Of a DNA stretch of 27,247 bases, positions 8,887 to 18,985 are shown piece after piece. Source of the stretch: Reticulitermes lucifugus (Eukaryota > Arthropoda > Insecta > Blattodea > Rhinotermitidae); the NCBI GenBank assembly GCA_026260175.1, contig JAKCWW010001160.1:52415-79661 (forward strand), read 5' to 3'. The notes beneath the pieces are model-generated. The model had not been told where the DNA came from. It saw nothing but the letters and a program-made list of their open reading frames with translations, and did no database searches. Each line of letters begins with the position of its first letter. Within the stretch, counting starts at the first letter, position 1. Made by a program: the position numbers and the translations under genes.

Positions 8887-9955
8887 CTCCAGTAAACATT
8901 TTCATATGCTGGATCATACATTTTCTAAGGACTTTCCTTTCCCAAATCATTAAGTCTCTTTCCATTTTATTCGTAGTGTCCATGATTCGGCACCATAGGT
9001 CACAATTCTTCTTATTATTATTTTACAAAGACTTACTCTTAATGAGTGCATTACATATCTTTTCTTCAGTAAATGGTCTAGTGCATTGTAACTTATATTA
9101 CCAGCAATAATTCTTGCTTTTGTCTCTGTTTCAAACTTATTTGATTTTGTTACCAAAGAGCATAGATATTTAAGCATTTCTACATTTTCATATGTCAGTC
9201 CATTTATTTTAATTTCATCTGGTTCATTTTCTTTTCCTTTATTAATCACATATTTGATTTTGGAACCATAAATGGCCAATCCAATATGTGACATTACATT
9301 TGTCATATCTTTAATATTTCTGCAATATGTTTCACTGCACGTCCAAAAGTACCACATAATCTGCATATATGAAGCACTGCCCTGTTCTCTTTAAAATGCT
9401 TCTCCCGGGTTGTTTTAACATTTTGTAACCTTCGCCATATACAAATTAAATAAGAGTATGGATAACGTATCACATTGCCTCAGCCTTACAACCGTTTCAA
9501 AATGAGGTAACATCTACCCTTGAATTTTTATCTTGATATTAGCCTTTTCCAATATCATCGTGGCCAGTCTAACGTACTTGGAATTCCAAATTCTCTCATA
9601 ACTTCTATTAACTGACCTCTATTAATACTATCATATGCTTGTTTACAATCTGTATATCAGTAATGAATATCCACATTATATTCATAGACCTTCCCTAAGA
9701 TCACTCTCAAACCGAAATTCTGATCAGTTTTAGATGGATCTCTAAGACAACCACACTGATATTCATCCAGTCTCACTTCTACATAACGTTAAAGATATTT
9801 AGCCACCATTGTGCATAAGTTTTGTAAGTTACATTCAGGTGTGAAATTCTTCGTAGTTATTACATTCAATCTCTAATCCTTTTTCGAAACTGAAATGCTT
9901 CATCGAATTATGTAAAGATTCTGTACTATCCTATTCAGCCTCGTGCTTGCAAGTG
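8887..9955 (-). pseudogene. LINE-1 reverse transcriptase, frameshifted
   Basis: Minus-strand frames give reverse-transcriptase blocks in correct order. They are: EKGLEIECNNY; LNVTYKT; DEYQCGCLRDPSKTDQNFGL; VYEYNVDIH; CKQAYDSINRGQLIEVMREF (9624-9647 covers CKQAYDSI); GIPSTL; RLATMILEKANIKIKIQG; FETVVRLRQCDTLSILLFNL; IYADY (catalytic YADD changed to YADY, 9356-9367); SETYCRNIKDMTN; KINGLTYENVEMLKYLCSLV; ETKARIIAGN; RIVTYGAESWTL; ERDLMIWERKVLRK; YDPAYENVYW. Several stops and frameshifts, plus loss of the second catalytic Asp, show a dead copy. No endonuclease domain is visible upstream, so it is 5'-truncated near 9955. Non-LTR retrotransposon is secure; the clade is not resolved. Confidence 0.88.
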
Positions 9956-10252
9956 AATAGGTCCATCAATTAGGTTGAGTGGGACCAGCACTACTGCAGT
10001 TGAATGATCAAGAATTGAGCTTTGTTTGTACGTGTATAATCTTATAATGGTGACACATGTGTTCTGCAGTCTATCCCCCAAGGCCTTCTTACATGCATTT
10101 TCCAAAAACAATTCTTTCACAACCTCGAGCACCAACGGACTTTTCGTGCTACCATAAAGACCACTTAATACACCGTGTCCAGTGTCAAAACTGCGATGAA
10201 TTTCGGTAGTTGTATTTTTTTAATATTAGACATCCTAGTTGATATGTACATG
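9956..10252. other. No recognisable gene
   Basis: Lies between the LINE-1 5' truncation and the inverted repeat. Open frames here are short and unrecognised. The LINE-1 could extend slightly into this stretch in unrecognisable form. Confidence 0.5.
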
Positions 10253-10253
10253 C

Positions 10254-10360
10254 AAAAGTATATTTTAATCTTTTCAGTAGTACAGTCAAAACCAACACGC
10301 ACACTTGCAACATGTGTGTTGGTTTTGACTGTACTACTGAAAAGAGTAAAGTATACTTTT
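10254..10360. repeat. 29-bp perfect inverted repeat with diverged extension
   Basis: Left arm 10270-10298 (cttttcagtagtacagtcaa...) pairs exactly with 10316-10344; the loop is 17 nt. Pairing continues outward, 14 of 16 bases, between 10254-10269 and 10345-10360. Inside the arms is ta-cagtcaaaacc...ggttttgactg-ta, which resembles two Tc1/mariner-type ends placed head to head with a TA at each side. A miniature element or a fold-back duplication would both fit. Confidence 0.8.
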
Positions 10361-11383
10361 GTAGTTGTATTGTTTACTGCAGAACCCACCATACGTGTCT
10401 TTCTCTGAGCCTTCAGTTCCAGCTTCCTTGTAAGGGCAACTCGAATTTAGAAATTCTGCAACTAGGGACACCTTTCTTCTTCTAGGTGTCATTTATATTC
10501 CTTTACTTACACCTTTCGCAGACAACAGCAATGAATGAAGCAGAAGTGAACTCTGAAGGTTTTTATTCCCGTATTTTAGCTAGCTGATCACTCTTTCCTG
10601 TATGGAGTAGTTTGTGCAGACACAGGTTGAAAGGGGATGAACTCAGTTGATGTGAATTTGGTGAAAAATTCTTGCTGCTAAGTCATTTTCTTCTCTAAAA
10701 GTTAATAAGACTGATCAGGTTTTGGCTTCGTGGCACTATCCCTTGCAATTATTCAACGACGCGTGCATGTCTGTGGTACTTCGAGCACGTCTGCATGCTT
10801 TTGCTTCTGCCTTCTCGGAAAGACTTTAGGGCTGTTTTCGTATGTTCTGGCCCCTACGACTGCTCGATTTTCTTCTATATGTAACCATCTTAAAACTAAG
10901 AGACGAAAAATAGCATGTGATTTCCATATATTTTTAACTTCATAAAAAAGGCTGACATACTAGTTTAAAATTAAATTTTAGGGGATGAAAATTTTCAACA
11001 TTTCCCAAAAGGGCCTATTCACCCGAATTTTTTCAGTGATATACGTAAAGCCTTGGTATGAGTTACAGCCTGCTAATAATGGATTTGGCCCTTAAAGTAC
11101 CTGAGATAATAAAATATTGCAACTCAGTACAGCGTATTTGCCTAAACCTTAAAGTTAACTTACACAAATGTTTAAATATTCACTGTTTTAGCTCACATTA
11201 AAAACAAACTTCAAACAAAATATATCACTGAAACGCGGTCTTCTGTCCACGCAAAATTTTTCCTTCACCGTACCCTCGATGCTCCAGATAAACATTGCAA
11301 AAGCCACACCGTCACCAGCAAAACCATGAGGGAGTTTTTCCTACAAATGATCCTATTCAGCCGCTGGTTACATACACCCGAAC
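10361..11383. other. No recognisable gene
   Basis: AT-rich; only small features. A 7-bp hairpin gacacct / aggtgtc lies at 10467-10490. Open frames around 10730-10945 do not match a family I recognise. Confidence 0.55.
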
Positions 11384-11751
11384 TTACCATATACATTGTG
11401 GTACTCTGGAGAAAACTTCATAATGAATTTCACGAATTGTGCTTCTCAGCAAATAATATTCTGGTAAACTAGATGAGCTGTGCATTTGGCGGAGAAGAGG
11501 AATGGATGCATACAGGCTTTTGTTGGATAAACCTGAAGGACAAAAGCACTTCGAAAACCTAGGCGTAGAGGGGGGTAATATTAAAATGGAACGCAAGGTA
11601 ATATGATGGAAGGACTGGTTTGATCTGGCTCAGGATAGGGACAATTTATTAATTAACTTTCGGGTTCCACAAATTGCGAGGAATTGCTTGACTAGCTGAC
11701 CGTCTTCTGAAGGACTCTCCTCCACGGATTTAGTTAGTTAGTTATTTAGTT
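11384..11751 (+). pseudogene. LINE-2 C-terminal fragment with TTAG tail
   Basis: Plus-strand frames in order give WRKLHNEFHELCFSANNILV; then DAYRLLLDKPEGQKHFENLG; GGNIKMERKVI*WKDWFDLA; QDRD; then FRVPQIARNCLTS. These match a common insect LINE C-terminus (WRKLHNEELxxLYSSPNIIR ... YRLLVGKPEGKRPLGRP ... DNIKMDL ... DWIxLAQDRDxW ... NLRVPQNAGNFLTS). A tail of imperfect TTAG units (11730-11751) follows the last codons, as at 77-96. Frameshifts and stops show that it is non-functional. The 5' truncation is near 11384. Confidence 0.8.
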
Positions 11752-11885
11752 GGGATGATGTGTGGTATGAGGTATTCACAGCGTTGTTGATGAAGATTAG
11801 AATTTGCTGGGATATGACGTCGTGTTGATTACTAATTACTTAAAAAGATGTCGGGGAACGTCCTGCCTCCATCTTCAAGTAAATG
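11752..11885 (-). mobile_element. Diverged Penelope-like/hairpin-element relative, copy 2
   Basis: Compared with the 2091-2276 insert, the plus strand shows the same order: gttgatgaa, then ctggg, a gacgtcgtgt-ga-tactaattactt block, gatgtcgggga, acgt and a cctcc-atcttcaag end. On the minus strand ttgaagatgg...ttccccgacatc corresponds to CTGANGA...GAAAC with substitutions. It sits directly after the LINE-2 TTAG tail. Heavily decayed; assignment rests on collinear short blocks. Confidence 0.45.
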
Positions 11886-12407
11886 GAAAAATATTTTTAT
11901 TGTGATACTTAGAAGAAAAGCAACTAAATCCCCAGAAATGGGATGGGTGCTTATGATTGTAGGCGTGCGAATAATGCCGCAGCACCTTCATCCGTTTCTT
12001 GCAACCCCTTTATGAAGCTGTTGCTTGCTGTTATTCCCCACATGACAATTCATCGCCCTTCTGGCATACACAAACCCCAATGCTTTGTTTTCTACCCTTT
12101 CATGAAGACCAACTGAAATGCGTTCAACGGCAACAATTGAGCGATTGCTTTCATTGTGTGGGTGTCTCCCTTTATGGCCTGATGTAATTTCAACAGTTCA
12201 ACGCCCAGCGTCTGAACATCCCACAACTTCACTGTGAGCGGCAGATAAAAAACCGGAGAGATGTGAAAAAACACACGGTTACATTGCAATGGAAATTAAA
12301 TGTCTGAGGTAGAATGTGTTTGCTCGCCACATAATCCAGCTAGTTTCAAACTAGGAGGATTCAAGCGAAAACAAAATGAGTGTGAAAAGAGAGACAAAGG
12401 AGAAAAG
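11886..12407. other. No recognisable gene
   Basis: Slightly more GC-rich than average with small frames on both strands (for example 11999-12187 plus, 12092-12289 minus), none resembling a known family. Confidence 0.5.
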
Positions 12408-12411
12408 TGAA

Positions 12412-12605
12412 ACGAGAAGGTTGGTTCAACAGGTAACCCTGACTTACACTTGGAAGGTGCTTGGTTTGAATTTCGGCCGAGATAAGGTTCATTCTAAGAG
12501 AATTTCTATGTTTTTTCGTACTTCCTCCAAGCAAATACGTGGACAGCACCTCCAACTAGGCCATTCCACTTCCTTCCGCCACTCTTTCCAATTAATTATT
12601 CCCTA
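12412..12605 (+). mobile_element. tRNA-derived SINE (third type)
   Basis: The head contains ttggttcaacaggtaa (12421-12436, A-box-like) and, about 40 bases on, gcttggtttgaatttcggcc (B box at 12462-12473). The sequence cacttggaaggtgcttggtt directly precedes the B box, then gagataaggttcattctaag follows. A probable body runs to the pyrimidine-rich ccattccacttccttccgcc (12560-12579). Not a functional tRNA because no acceptor pairing is seen. Confidence 0.6.
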
Positions 12606-12654
12606 ACTATTGCAACATTTGTTTCTCCATAATTTTAACTTCTAAAAATTTATT

Positions 12655-12780
12655 TAAATAAAAACAAAAATAATTACGGATAAAAGGAAGAAACAAAGGA
12701 AGAAAAAAGAAAGTAGGCAACAAAGAAAGAAGAGAAAGAAAACTAGATAAAGAAAAGAGATTGGATGAATGAAATAAATG
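12655..12780. repeat. Purine-rich low-complexity tract
   Basis: About 125 bases of almost pure A/G (aaggaagaaacaaaggaaga and similar) without a fixed period. Confidence 0.8.
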
Positions 12781-14059
12781 GTCGTTGTCTGTTAATAATA
12801 ACTACTTTTATAGTTTATTTAACCAGGCTGGTATTAATTCTGCCTACACGGGGGTCGAATGGTAAGAACATTTGTGAGTAGTAAACTGAGAAAGATGCGG
12901 ATGGAAGAGGTCGTGCCTTGATTTAAGATAATCCTATCAATGAAACTGCCTGAAAGGACTGAGTAAAACCACAAAATTCTTGTCAGGATAGACGAACTCC
13001 AGGCTACAATTTCAACCCACAAACTCCCAATTAAGCATTAAGCCTATATTTTGTGTCTGTGTGTCTGTGAGAATTCGCTTGCTGTCTCACTGCTGCAACT
13101 TCTGCTGAATTGCTATGAGGTTAAGAATAACACCTTTATAAAAGGTACGAGTGTTAAGACACTTGCTCCATAACTGCAACATTCCGAAGTCTGACGGTCA
13201 GCTACATAATACATAAAATCTCAGCTTTACCTCACAGAGAACACTCTTCTTCTCCGTTACAAATACTACCCTTTCATACTGTTTAGAGAAATTATCGTTA
13301 TTTTGAAAATCACACCAAACATATTAACACACAATTTGGGCAAAGTGCCGAGTTTTAAAAGTAAAGTCAAGCGATATATATAATAACCACTGCGCTTTAA
13401 GGTATTATCATTCACATTGTTTATGAAGTTTATTACAGAAGCATGTAGAATATTGTTGCAATGCACTGTACTTTTCCTTAAAAAGCACCAAAAAATTGCG
13501 TAGAGAGCAACTGTGGTGTCGCATTTGTTGTGTAGCAATGCCAGTGGAGTTCATGTTAACCGATTAAAGTCCAGCGGTAACAATATGTGACCTAGGTATC
13601 TGTATTTTTCTCACAAAGTGTATTTATTTGCTTCGCCATATTATTCTGAGAATGAATAGCGATTATTTCGGCAAACAATATTTGCCAGTTTGTCTTTAAA
13701 ATGGAAAAGGACTGTGTTCTCCGTGAGAAAGGAACGGAAGTTTTATGCATAATTTAGATTGTCATCCTTCAAAGTGTTAAGAAAAACGTGGATAAAGTAT
13801 GGTATTGCGTAACTTTGAAATAATAAATACAGATGAGTTTGAGTGCACAAAATCTTTTTCATGATAGAAAAGTTTAAGTTGCCGTTTGTTATCTTGCAGT
13901 AATTTGCTTTTTAAGGCTGCTGTATTTTGCAGTGTGACGTAGTGTAGTCTGGTAGACTGCCCCGAATTTTCAGAGAAATTTTCTGCCTTTATCATAATCT
14001 CTGAACCTGTTCTGGTCCATCCTGACCACATACACAAACATTTTTTTTGTGCGCGGCTT
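12781..14059. other. No recognisable gene
   Basis: AT-rich; includes a short tgtgtctg run at 13052-13069. Open frames at 13266-13538 and 13777-14037 on the minus strand show no recognisable family. Confidence 0.55.
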
Positions 14060-14165
14060 ACTCATTTACCACCTTCACTGTAGCAGTAAGTTTCTCTGAA
14101 ATATCACTATGCTTCTACCAGACCACACGGAGTTACATCCCAGACGATAGAAATCTTTGAAGTCA
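14060..14165 (-). mobile_element. Dispersed repeat, relative of 18291-18415
   Basis: The minus strand reads ctgggatgtaactccgtgtg, gtctggtagaagcatagtga, tatttcagagaaac, ttactgctac, agtgaaggtgg. The segment at 18291-18415 has the same blocks in the same order on the same strand (ccgtgtagtctggtagatga, cgctgaggaaca, ccactac, catgaagatggagg). The ccgtgtgg and gaagatggagg blocks also recall the hairpin elements at 2091 and 11752, so all four may belong together. Confidence 0.45.
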
Positions 14166-15399
14166 CTCTGTTAGAACTTTAAATCTCACTTAATTTGGTT
14201 TGCTTCTTCTGAAAAAAAAGTAAAACGGAAAACAGCAGCGCTACACAGCATTCTATATAACAGAAATAAGCGAAATCTATTTCACATCCATAGTTGCTGT
14301 CAGCTTCCTCATTCGGTTGATTAAATGAGTTTTTATTTTTCTTCTTTTTGATACAGTTTCATCAATGAACTGTATTTGCTTTATGTATAGAGGCCTTTCA
14401 AGAGCTGTTACATTGTCGTTTGAGAGACTTTAGCTTGCTTGAGTCTCTCAATTAGCCTCAGAAACGCCAATCAGAAAAACGTGAGATGAGGACAATGTTA
14501 AAGACAGCGGGAGGTAAATCGCTATCAGCGCCATGCTATTGTTGCGGCCCGCACGAGCACCAAGACAAGAAACAGTTGCCTGGACACCACCGCTACTAGC
14601 ACACAAATATAAAAAATTGTTTTAACAGAATAAAAGACTCAAAGATTAATACCGATATTTTAATTTTCCGCCTGTCATATACAGGATAACGCGTTGACTT
14701 TTGTTGTTAAATTGTTTCAGTAATTCTTTTTATGTGGAGGTTTCTATTAGATGAAAAGAGAGTATTTCGAAGAAAGGACTTTCAAGACTAAGGAATTATG
14801 TGAAACATTTGTTTCAGTGGATTTATTTACACTGCAAATAGAAAGGTTAAAATTTTTTACATATTCCAGCTACAATATTGAAATTGAAATTAAGGCACTG
14901 AATAAAATCACGAACTAGTTGCGTCATTAGTGGATATAATCTGGTAGTATTCATGAAAACAATGTACAATTATGCAATATGAACAGAGAGACTGATAGAC
15001 AGACAGACAGAGAGTTTCAATGTAGCATTTCCTTATTATTGGAGCTTGTTATTTGAACTCATATTTATATAGCTTTAGATTAATTACTTAGCCTGAAAGT
15101 AACGGTGACCGAAGACGTAGGCTTAAGTCACATTCAGATTATCCATGGAGAAAGAACATCTAATGCTCCACATTAAAGCTCTGACCAGAAGTGCAAAAAA
15201 TATACTAATTAATGAGAAATTAAATCCATATCCTTAAACTTAATTTTAATATTATTCCAAGTGGTCTCTTCCCTTCTTATTTTCCGACAAACTTTTGTAT
15301 TTATTCTAAAATTTCCCTCTACGTACTACAATCCTAGTGCGCCTGATTTTCTTTATTTGATTACTGTAATACTTTAGGCAGACGAGTACACTAACCGCG
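14166..15399. other. No recognisable gene; one short hairpin and a microsatellite
   Basis: AT-rich. An 8-bp-arm hairpin gagagact / agtctctc lies at 14422-14449. A GACA-type microsatellite (gatagacagacagacagaga) spans about 14984-15014. Confidence 0.55.
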
Positions 15400-15500
15400 T
15401 GTTCTAAATTGTGTGCTCTCATCTACCACTCAAACAATAGGATCATGGTTTCGAATACCAGAAAGGCATGAATGTATATCTGTGTTTTATTTGTGTAATT
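15400..15500 (+). mobile_element. tRNA-like SINE head fragment
   Basis: ggatcatggtttcgaatacc (15439-15458) contains a B-box-like element and is followed by agaaaggcatgaatg. An A box cannot be placed well. The open frame running on to 15817 has no recognisable protein similarity and is probably chance. Confidence 0.35.
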
Positions 15501-15939
15501 TTTGCCTTGTGTCGGTAGGCATAGGCCTTGCGAAAGGTCAGTATCCCGTCCTAGGATTCTTACCAGATGTCTCTAAACAAGATTCAGTAACCTGGAAACC
15601 TGGAGGCCATTGGCGGTGCAGCACTACATACACAGACTCTCACTGGGTAAAGAGAAGAATTTATGAATCACCACACTATGTTTTTTCCTCCAGTTTCTTA
15701 TTGCGTTCGGCTTCCTATGTTCAAACATTATCCTCAGTGCCCTGTTATCAAATACGCTCAATCTGTGGTCTTCCCCTAAGGCAGTGGTTCAGAACCACAA
15801 GTCCATCCTTCTTATAACTTTCTCTGTGCTTGCAATAAATGCAATTTTTTAAAAAAGAAAGATATTGTACTTTTCACACGTATAATGCAAACTAACACAT
15901 CGTTTACACAAAATTAAAGTCACCACTGAAAAAAATAGG

Positions 15940-16326
15940 CGAAGTTTTACTCTGAGGATTTGTAAGGGGTAAGTGAAGTTTTACTCTGAGACCAAGCGTA
16001 TGTAAGGTATCAATTTCGGACCAAGGGTATGGGAAATTTTATTCTGAAACCAAGGACATAACGTCACTCACTATCTGTGAGATGAAGAGTATGTGAAGAA
16101 TCTCCCTGATAACAACGGATTCGTAATATTTCACTCTGACACCAAAGGGTTACATGACGTTTCTTCCTGAGGCAAAGTTTAAAGTCTGACTCGGGGATCA
16201 TGAGATGGACGCAGTCTCACTCTGAGGCCGAGGGGTAGCGAATTTTCACTACCAGACTAATAAGTTCGTGTACTTTCACTCTGAGACAGGTTGAGAAGTG
16301 CTTTCTTATGAGAGACAAAGTATCAC
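15940..16326 (+). repeat. Diverged tandem array, unit about 30 bp, about 13 units
   Basis: A core close to gaattttcactctgagacca (then agggtatgt) recurs with drift. Examples are gaagttttactctgagg (15941), gaagttttactctgagacca (15976), aaattttattctgaaacca (16034), aatatttcactctgacacca (16125), cgcagtctcactctgaggcc (16210) and tactttcactctgagacagg (16271). The spacing of successive cores gives about 13 units over 387 bp. Some units are shortened or barely recognisable (16060-16120, 16185-16205), so this is an old minisatellite. Confidence 0.7.
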
Positions 16327-16363
16327 AACCATACAAAACCAAAGGCAAATTTAAACTGATAGA
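16301..16363 (-). pseudogene. Short LINE reverse-transcriptase scrap
   Basis: The minus-strand frame SLNLPLVLYGCDTLSLIRK resembles the LPVVLYGCETWSLTLRE block just after the reverse transcriptase of LINEs like LINE-2. Only about 20 residues match, and the flanks do not continue the family convincingly. It overlaps the end of the tandem array, so chance similarity is possible. Confidence 0.35.
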
Positions 16364-18290
16364 AAGCCAGCGCACGTCTGATCGGTACACGACAACAGTC
16401 ACACAGACAGCTACATCGTCCAATTTTTTCCTCCCTGATTACAGCGTAGAAATTAAGAGAGCAAAGAAAGATTCCAGGCGGCACAGGAGGCCTGTTACTT
16501 TCTGTGTCAAGACCCGGCAATGTCAGCCCCTCTTCACAATTTACTTATAATGAAACATTACCGGAGCTTCCGGCTGCCACCCTCGCGTTTTCTACCCCTA
16601 CTTCCATCCTCTCCCTCTACAGCAATTTATTCTTTAGAACACTCAAATGCCATTACCTTATTTCTGTGTTCAGCTTTGTATAGCTACCCTTGAACAGTTT
16701 GTTACAAAATATAACTTAAATAAATGCTGACTGCCAATAGGCTATGTTAAGTGTAAAAGCATAAAAAGTTTTGAAATATACCAGCAATAAATTTCTAAAG
16801 GGAGTCATTTTATTCCTGCCTGTAAAGGCAAAATTTTTCTATACAATACATAAAAATTCATTTTCTGTATCAGAGATAAAATGTGGAACCCCGGTAATGA
16901 AAACCAAACAGTTAATACTGTAATATACACATTGTAAAAAGCTTGCTTGTGTTTTCTACAGCCGACCTAATAGACTAATGCCTAATCTTGCCAGCATGAC
17001 AGCAGCAAGAGTTGCTGTTAAAGCGACGTGCATACAGTTGTTGTAGTAGTGGTCCTGCTTGGAAATAAAATCGTTATTCCCAAGCTGTTATTTATAATTA
17101 GTCGAAGTGAAGAAATGTCAGTTTTTGAATTTGAGTGCTAGGTCTTATTTAAAGACTTAACTACTCTATGTTGTTATAATGGCAAGCAAAACCACGCTAA
17201 GAATGTGTACTTCTGCATGCAATGAATGTACCTTATATACGAGTAACCTTATAAATTTACGGTACAAATAACATAAAGCATGTACCTTAATTTATAATTT
17301 GTCTGTTTCACAGTTACCTTCGATTTTCTCCCGTTCAAATGAATGGCTTTCAGTACTGGCTAATGGAGAAATTTTAATTTAAATTTATCAGCGATGAAAC
17401 AATCACCACAAAGAGTTGCAATAAAACTAGAACGAATTATTTCCTCAGACTCCCATCTACAAACTCTGGTCACGTTTCTCCCAGTTTTGCCAGGTTATGT
17501 TATAGCCCCTTTTTGTAATATTCTGTCTACTCAAAAAACGGAAAGAGACTTCTATCAAAACCAGTGATGATAGAAAATTAACCCCTGCGACTACGTTACA
17601 ATTTCATCTAAAAATTGATATGAAACGAAATATAAATCGGAAATGTGCAGGAAAATGACAATCACTGGTCGATACACCTAATGGCTGCGTCATTCTCAGG
17701 ATATTTCCTATTCTACTCCGTACTCACCCCTATTCCAACAGACGATGACTCGAGCTACCCCCTCTCTCAGTTCCTGCTTTCTACATTGATTGCTGCTTCA
17801 GTAATAAGACCATTGGCTTGCGGGAGGATACGTAACTGTGGCTGTAGCATCCCAATTCAGTGTATGTCTTGGGCGCACGATTTATTACAGGGATAATAAT
17901 ACATCATTAGACGTTCATCAGGGAACTATTTCTTAACAGTGACGTAAATAAACTTGTACATATAATGATAATATTAAAATAGACTGCATATGAGAGCACA
18001 GGTTTTCGGGGCGTTAAATATTGGTGAGTTAAGAAACCATCTGGTCTGACATGAGGATACGGACGTTCCGGACGAACCTACTGCCTCCGTGTCGTTAGCA
18101 ACCACCTACAAAGGTACACGATGTCGGAACCAAGAAGACCCACAATAAGCATATTATTATAGGTTTCAGATAAATATAATGTGACGGACGGACCGGCATT
18201 AGCATAGTGTGCATTGCTTTGTATACTTTGTTGACCACAAATCTCGTTAAGAAATTAAAATACCGACACATGTACGCAAATATCTGTTCT
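16364..18290. other. No recognisable gene
   Basis: AT-rich with chance frames. The frame at 17645-17896 (83 codons, plus) sits in a slightly GC-richer patch but lacks any recognisable domain, signal or splice context. A short tagcagcaagagttgctg-like palindrome (cagcaagagttgctg, 17005-17019) resembles one at 6885-6901. Confidence 0.5.
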
Positions 18291-18415
18291 GGGAATGATG
18301 TGTAGTTTGTTAGATAGCTACTTATCATGCCTCCATCTTCATGGCGGGTAGTGGATTGTTCCTCAGCGTTGATACTCATCTACCAGACTACACGGCATTA
18401 TACCACGTAACAGAA
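18291..18415 (-). mobile_element. Dispersed repeat, relative of 14060-14165
   Basis: On the minus strand: acgtggtataatgccgtgta, gtctggtagatgagtatcaa, cgctgaggaaca, atccactacccgcc, atgaagatggaggcatgata. The blocks match the 14060-14165 segment in order. The gaagatggaggca end also matches the minus strand of 11752-11885, linking this set to the hammerhead-like hairpin element. The element class is inferred. Confidence 0.45.
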
Positions 18416-18855
18416 TAATACTACTCAGTACTCAAATTCGAATTACATCTTTATTTTCACGGCCTGGAATCTTCGGATTTAGAATGTATGAAGTCTGATA
18501 TTCATTGGGATTCCTGGGTATAGGCATCGACCAATAGCAAGGTCTGTTCATAGGTTACACAGAGCAACAAAAAACACTAGGACATACGTGCCAACATCAA
18601 CCAATACGACGGCCGAATAGGTAGCAGCTGTATTTTGTATTCGAGAAGTTTGGGAATAAGCAAATGTCGGTCTAACTATCTGCAACCTTGACAAAGTTTC
18701 CTCAGTTCCTCCAGGTTAATACTAGGTTAATACTCCAAAATACACAATGACCACTGCTATCTACGTCACTTCCAATACATTATGTTCATACGCTAACCGT
18801 TTTAACATTCAATGCTCTTTATATACATATATATATATATTAGTATGAACGATTG
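18416..18855. other. No gene; small tandem duplication and (TA)n
   Basis: An exact 11-bp tandem duplication, aggttaatact twice, is at 18713-18734. A (TA)n run (atatacatatatatatatat) is at 18821-18840. Confidence 0.7.
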
Positions 18856-18859
18856 ATAA

Positions 18860-18985
18860 TACCGTTAAATAAACCACACATAAATAAGACACCCAAGCGT
18901 CGAGTGGGATTCGAACACGAGATTTGTCTCCCCAAGTGCTGTAAGAACTATGCGCCTTCTTTTGATGTCCTCCGTGCTTGAAGCA
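18860..18985 (-). mobile_element. tRNA-like SINE head (fourth type)
   Basis: On the minus strand, gaaggcgcatagttcttaca is followed by cacttggggagacaaatctc and gtgttcgaatcccactcgac (B box 18906-18918, near consensus). The aggcgc plus long variable-arm-like spacing recalls a Leu- or Ser-type tRNA head. The downstream body gcttgggtgtcttatttatg runs toward 18860. No acceptor stem pairing, so not a tRNA gene. Confidence 0.5.

Noticed and set aside
15413-15817. 134-codon plus-strand frame as a gene
   Set aside because: It starts inside a tRNA-like SINE head and its translation matches no family I recognise.
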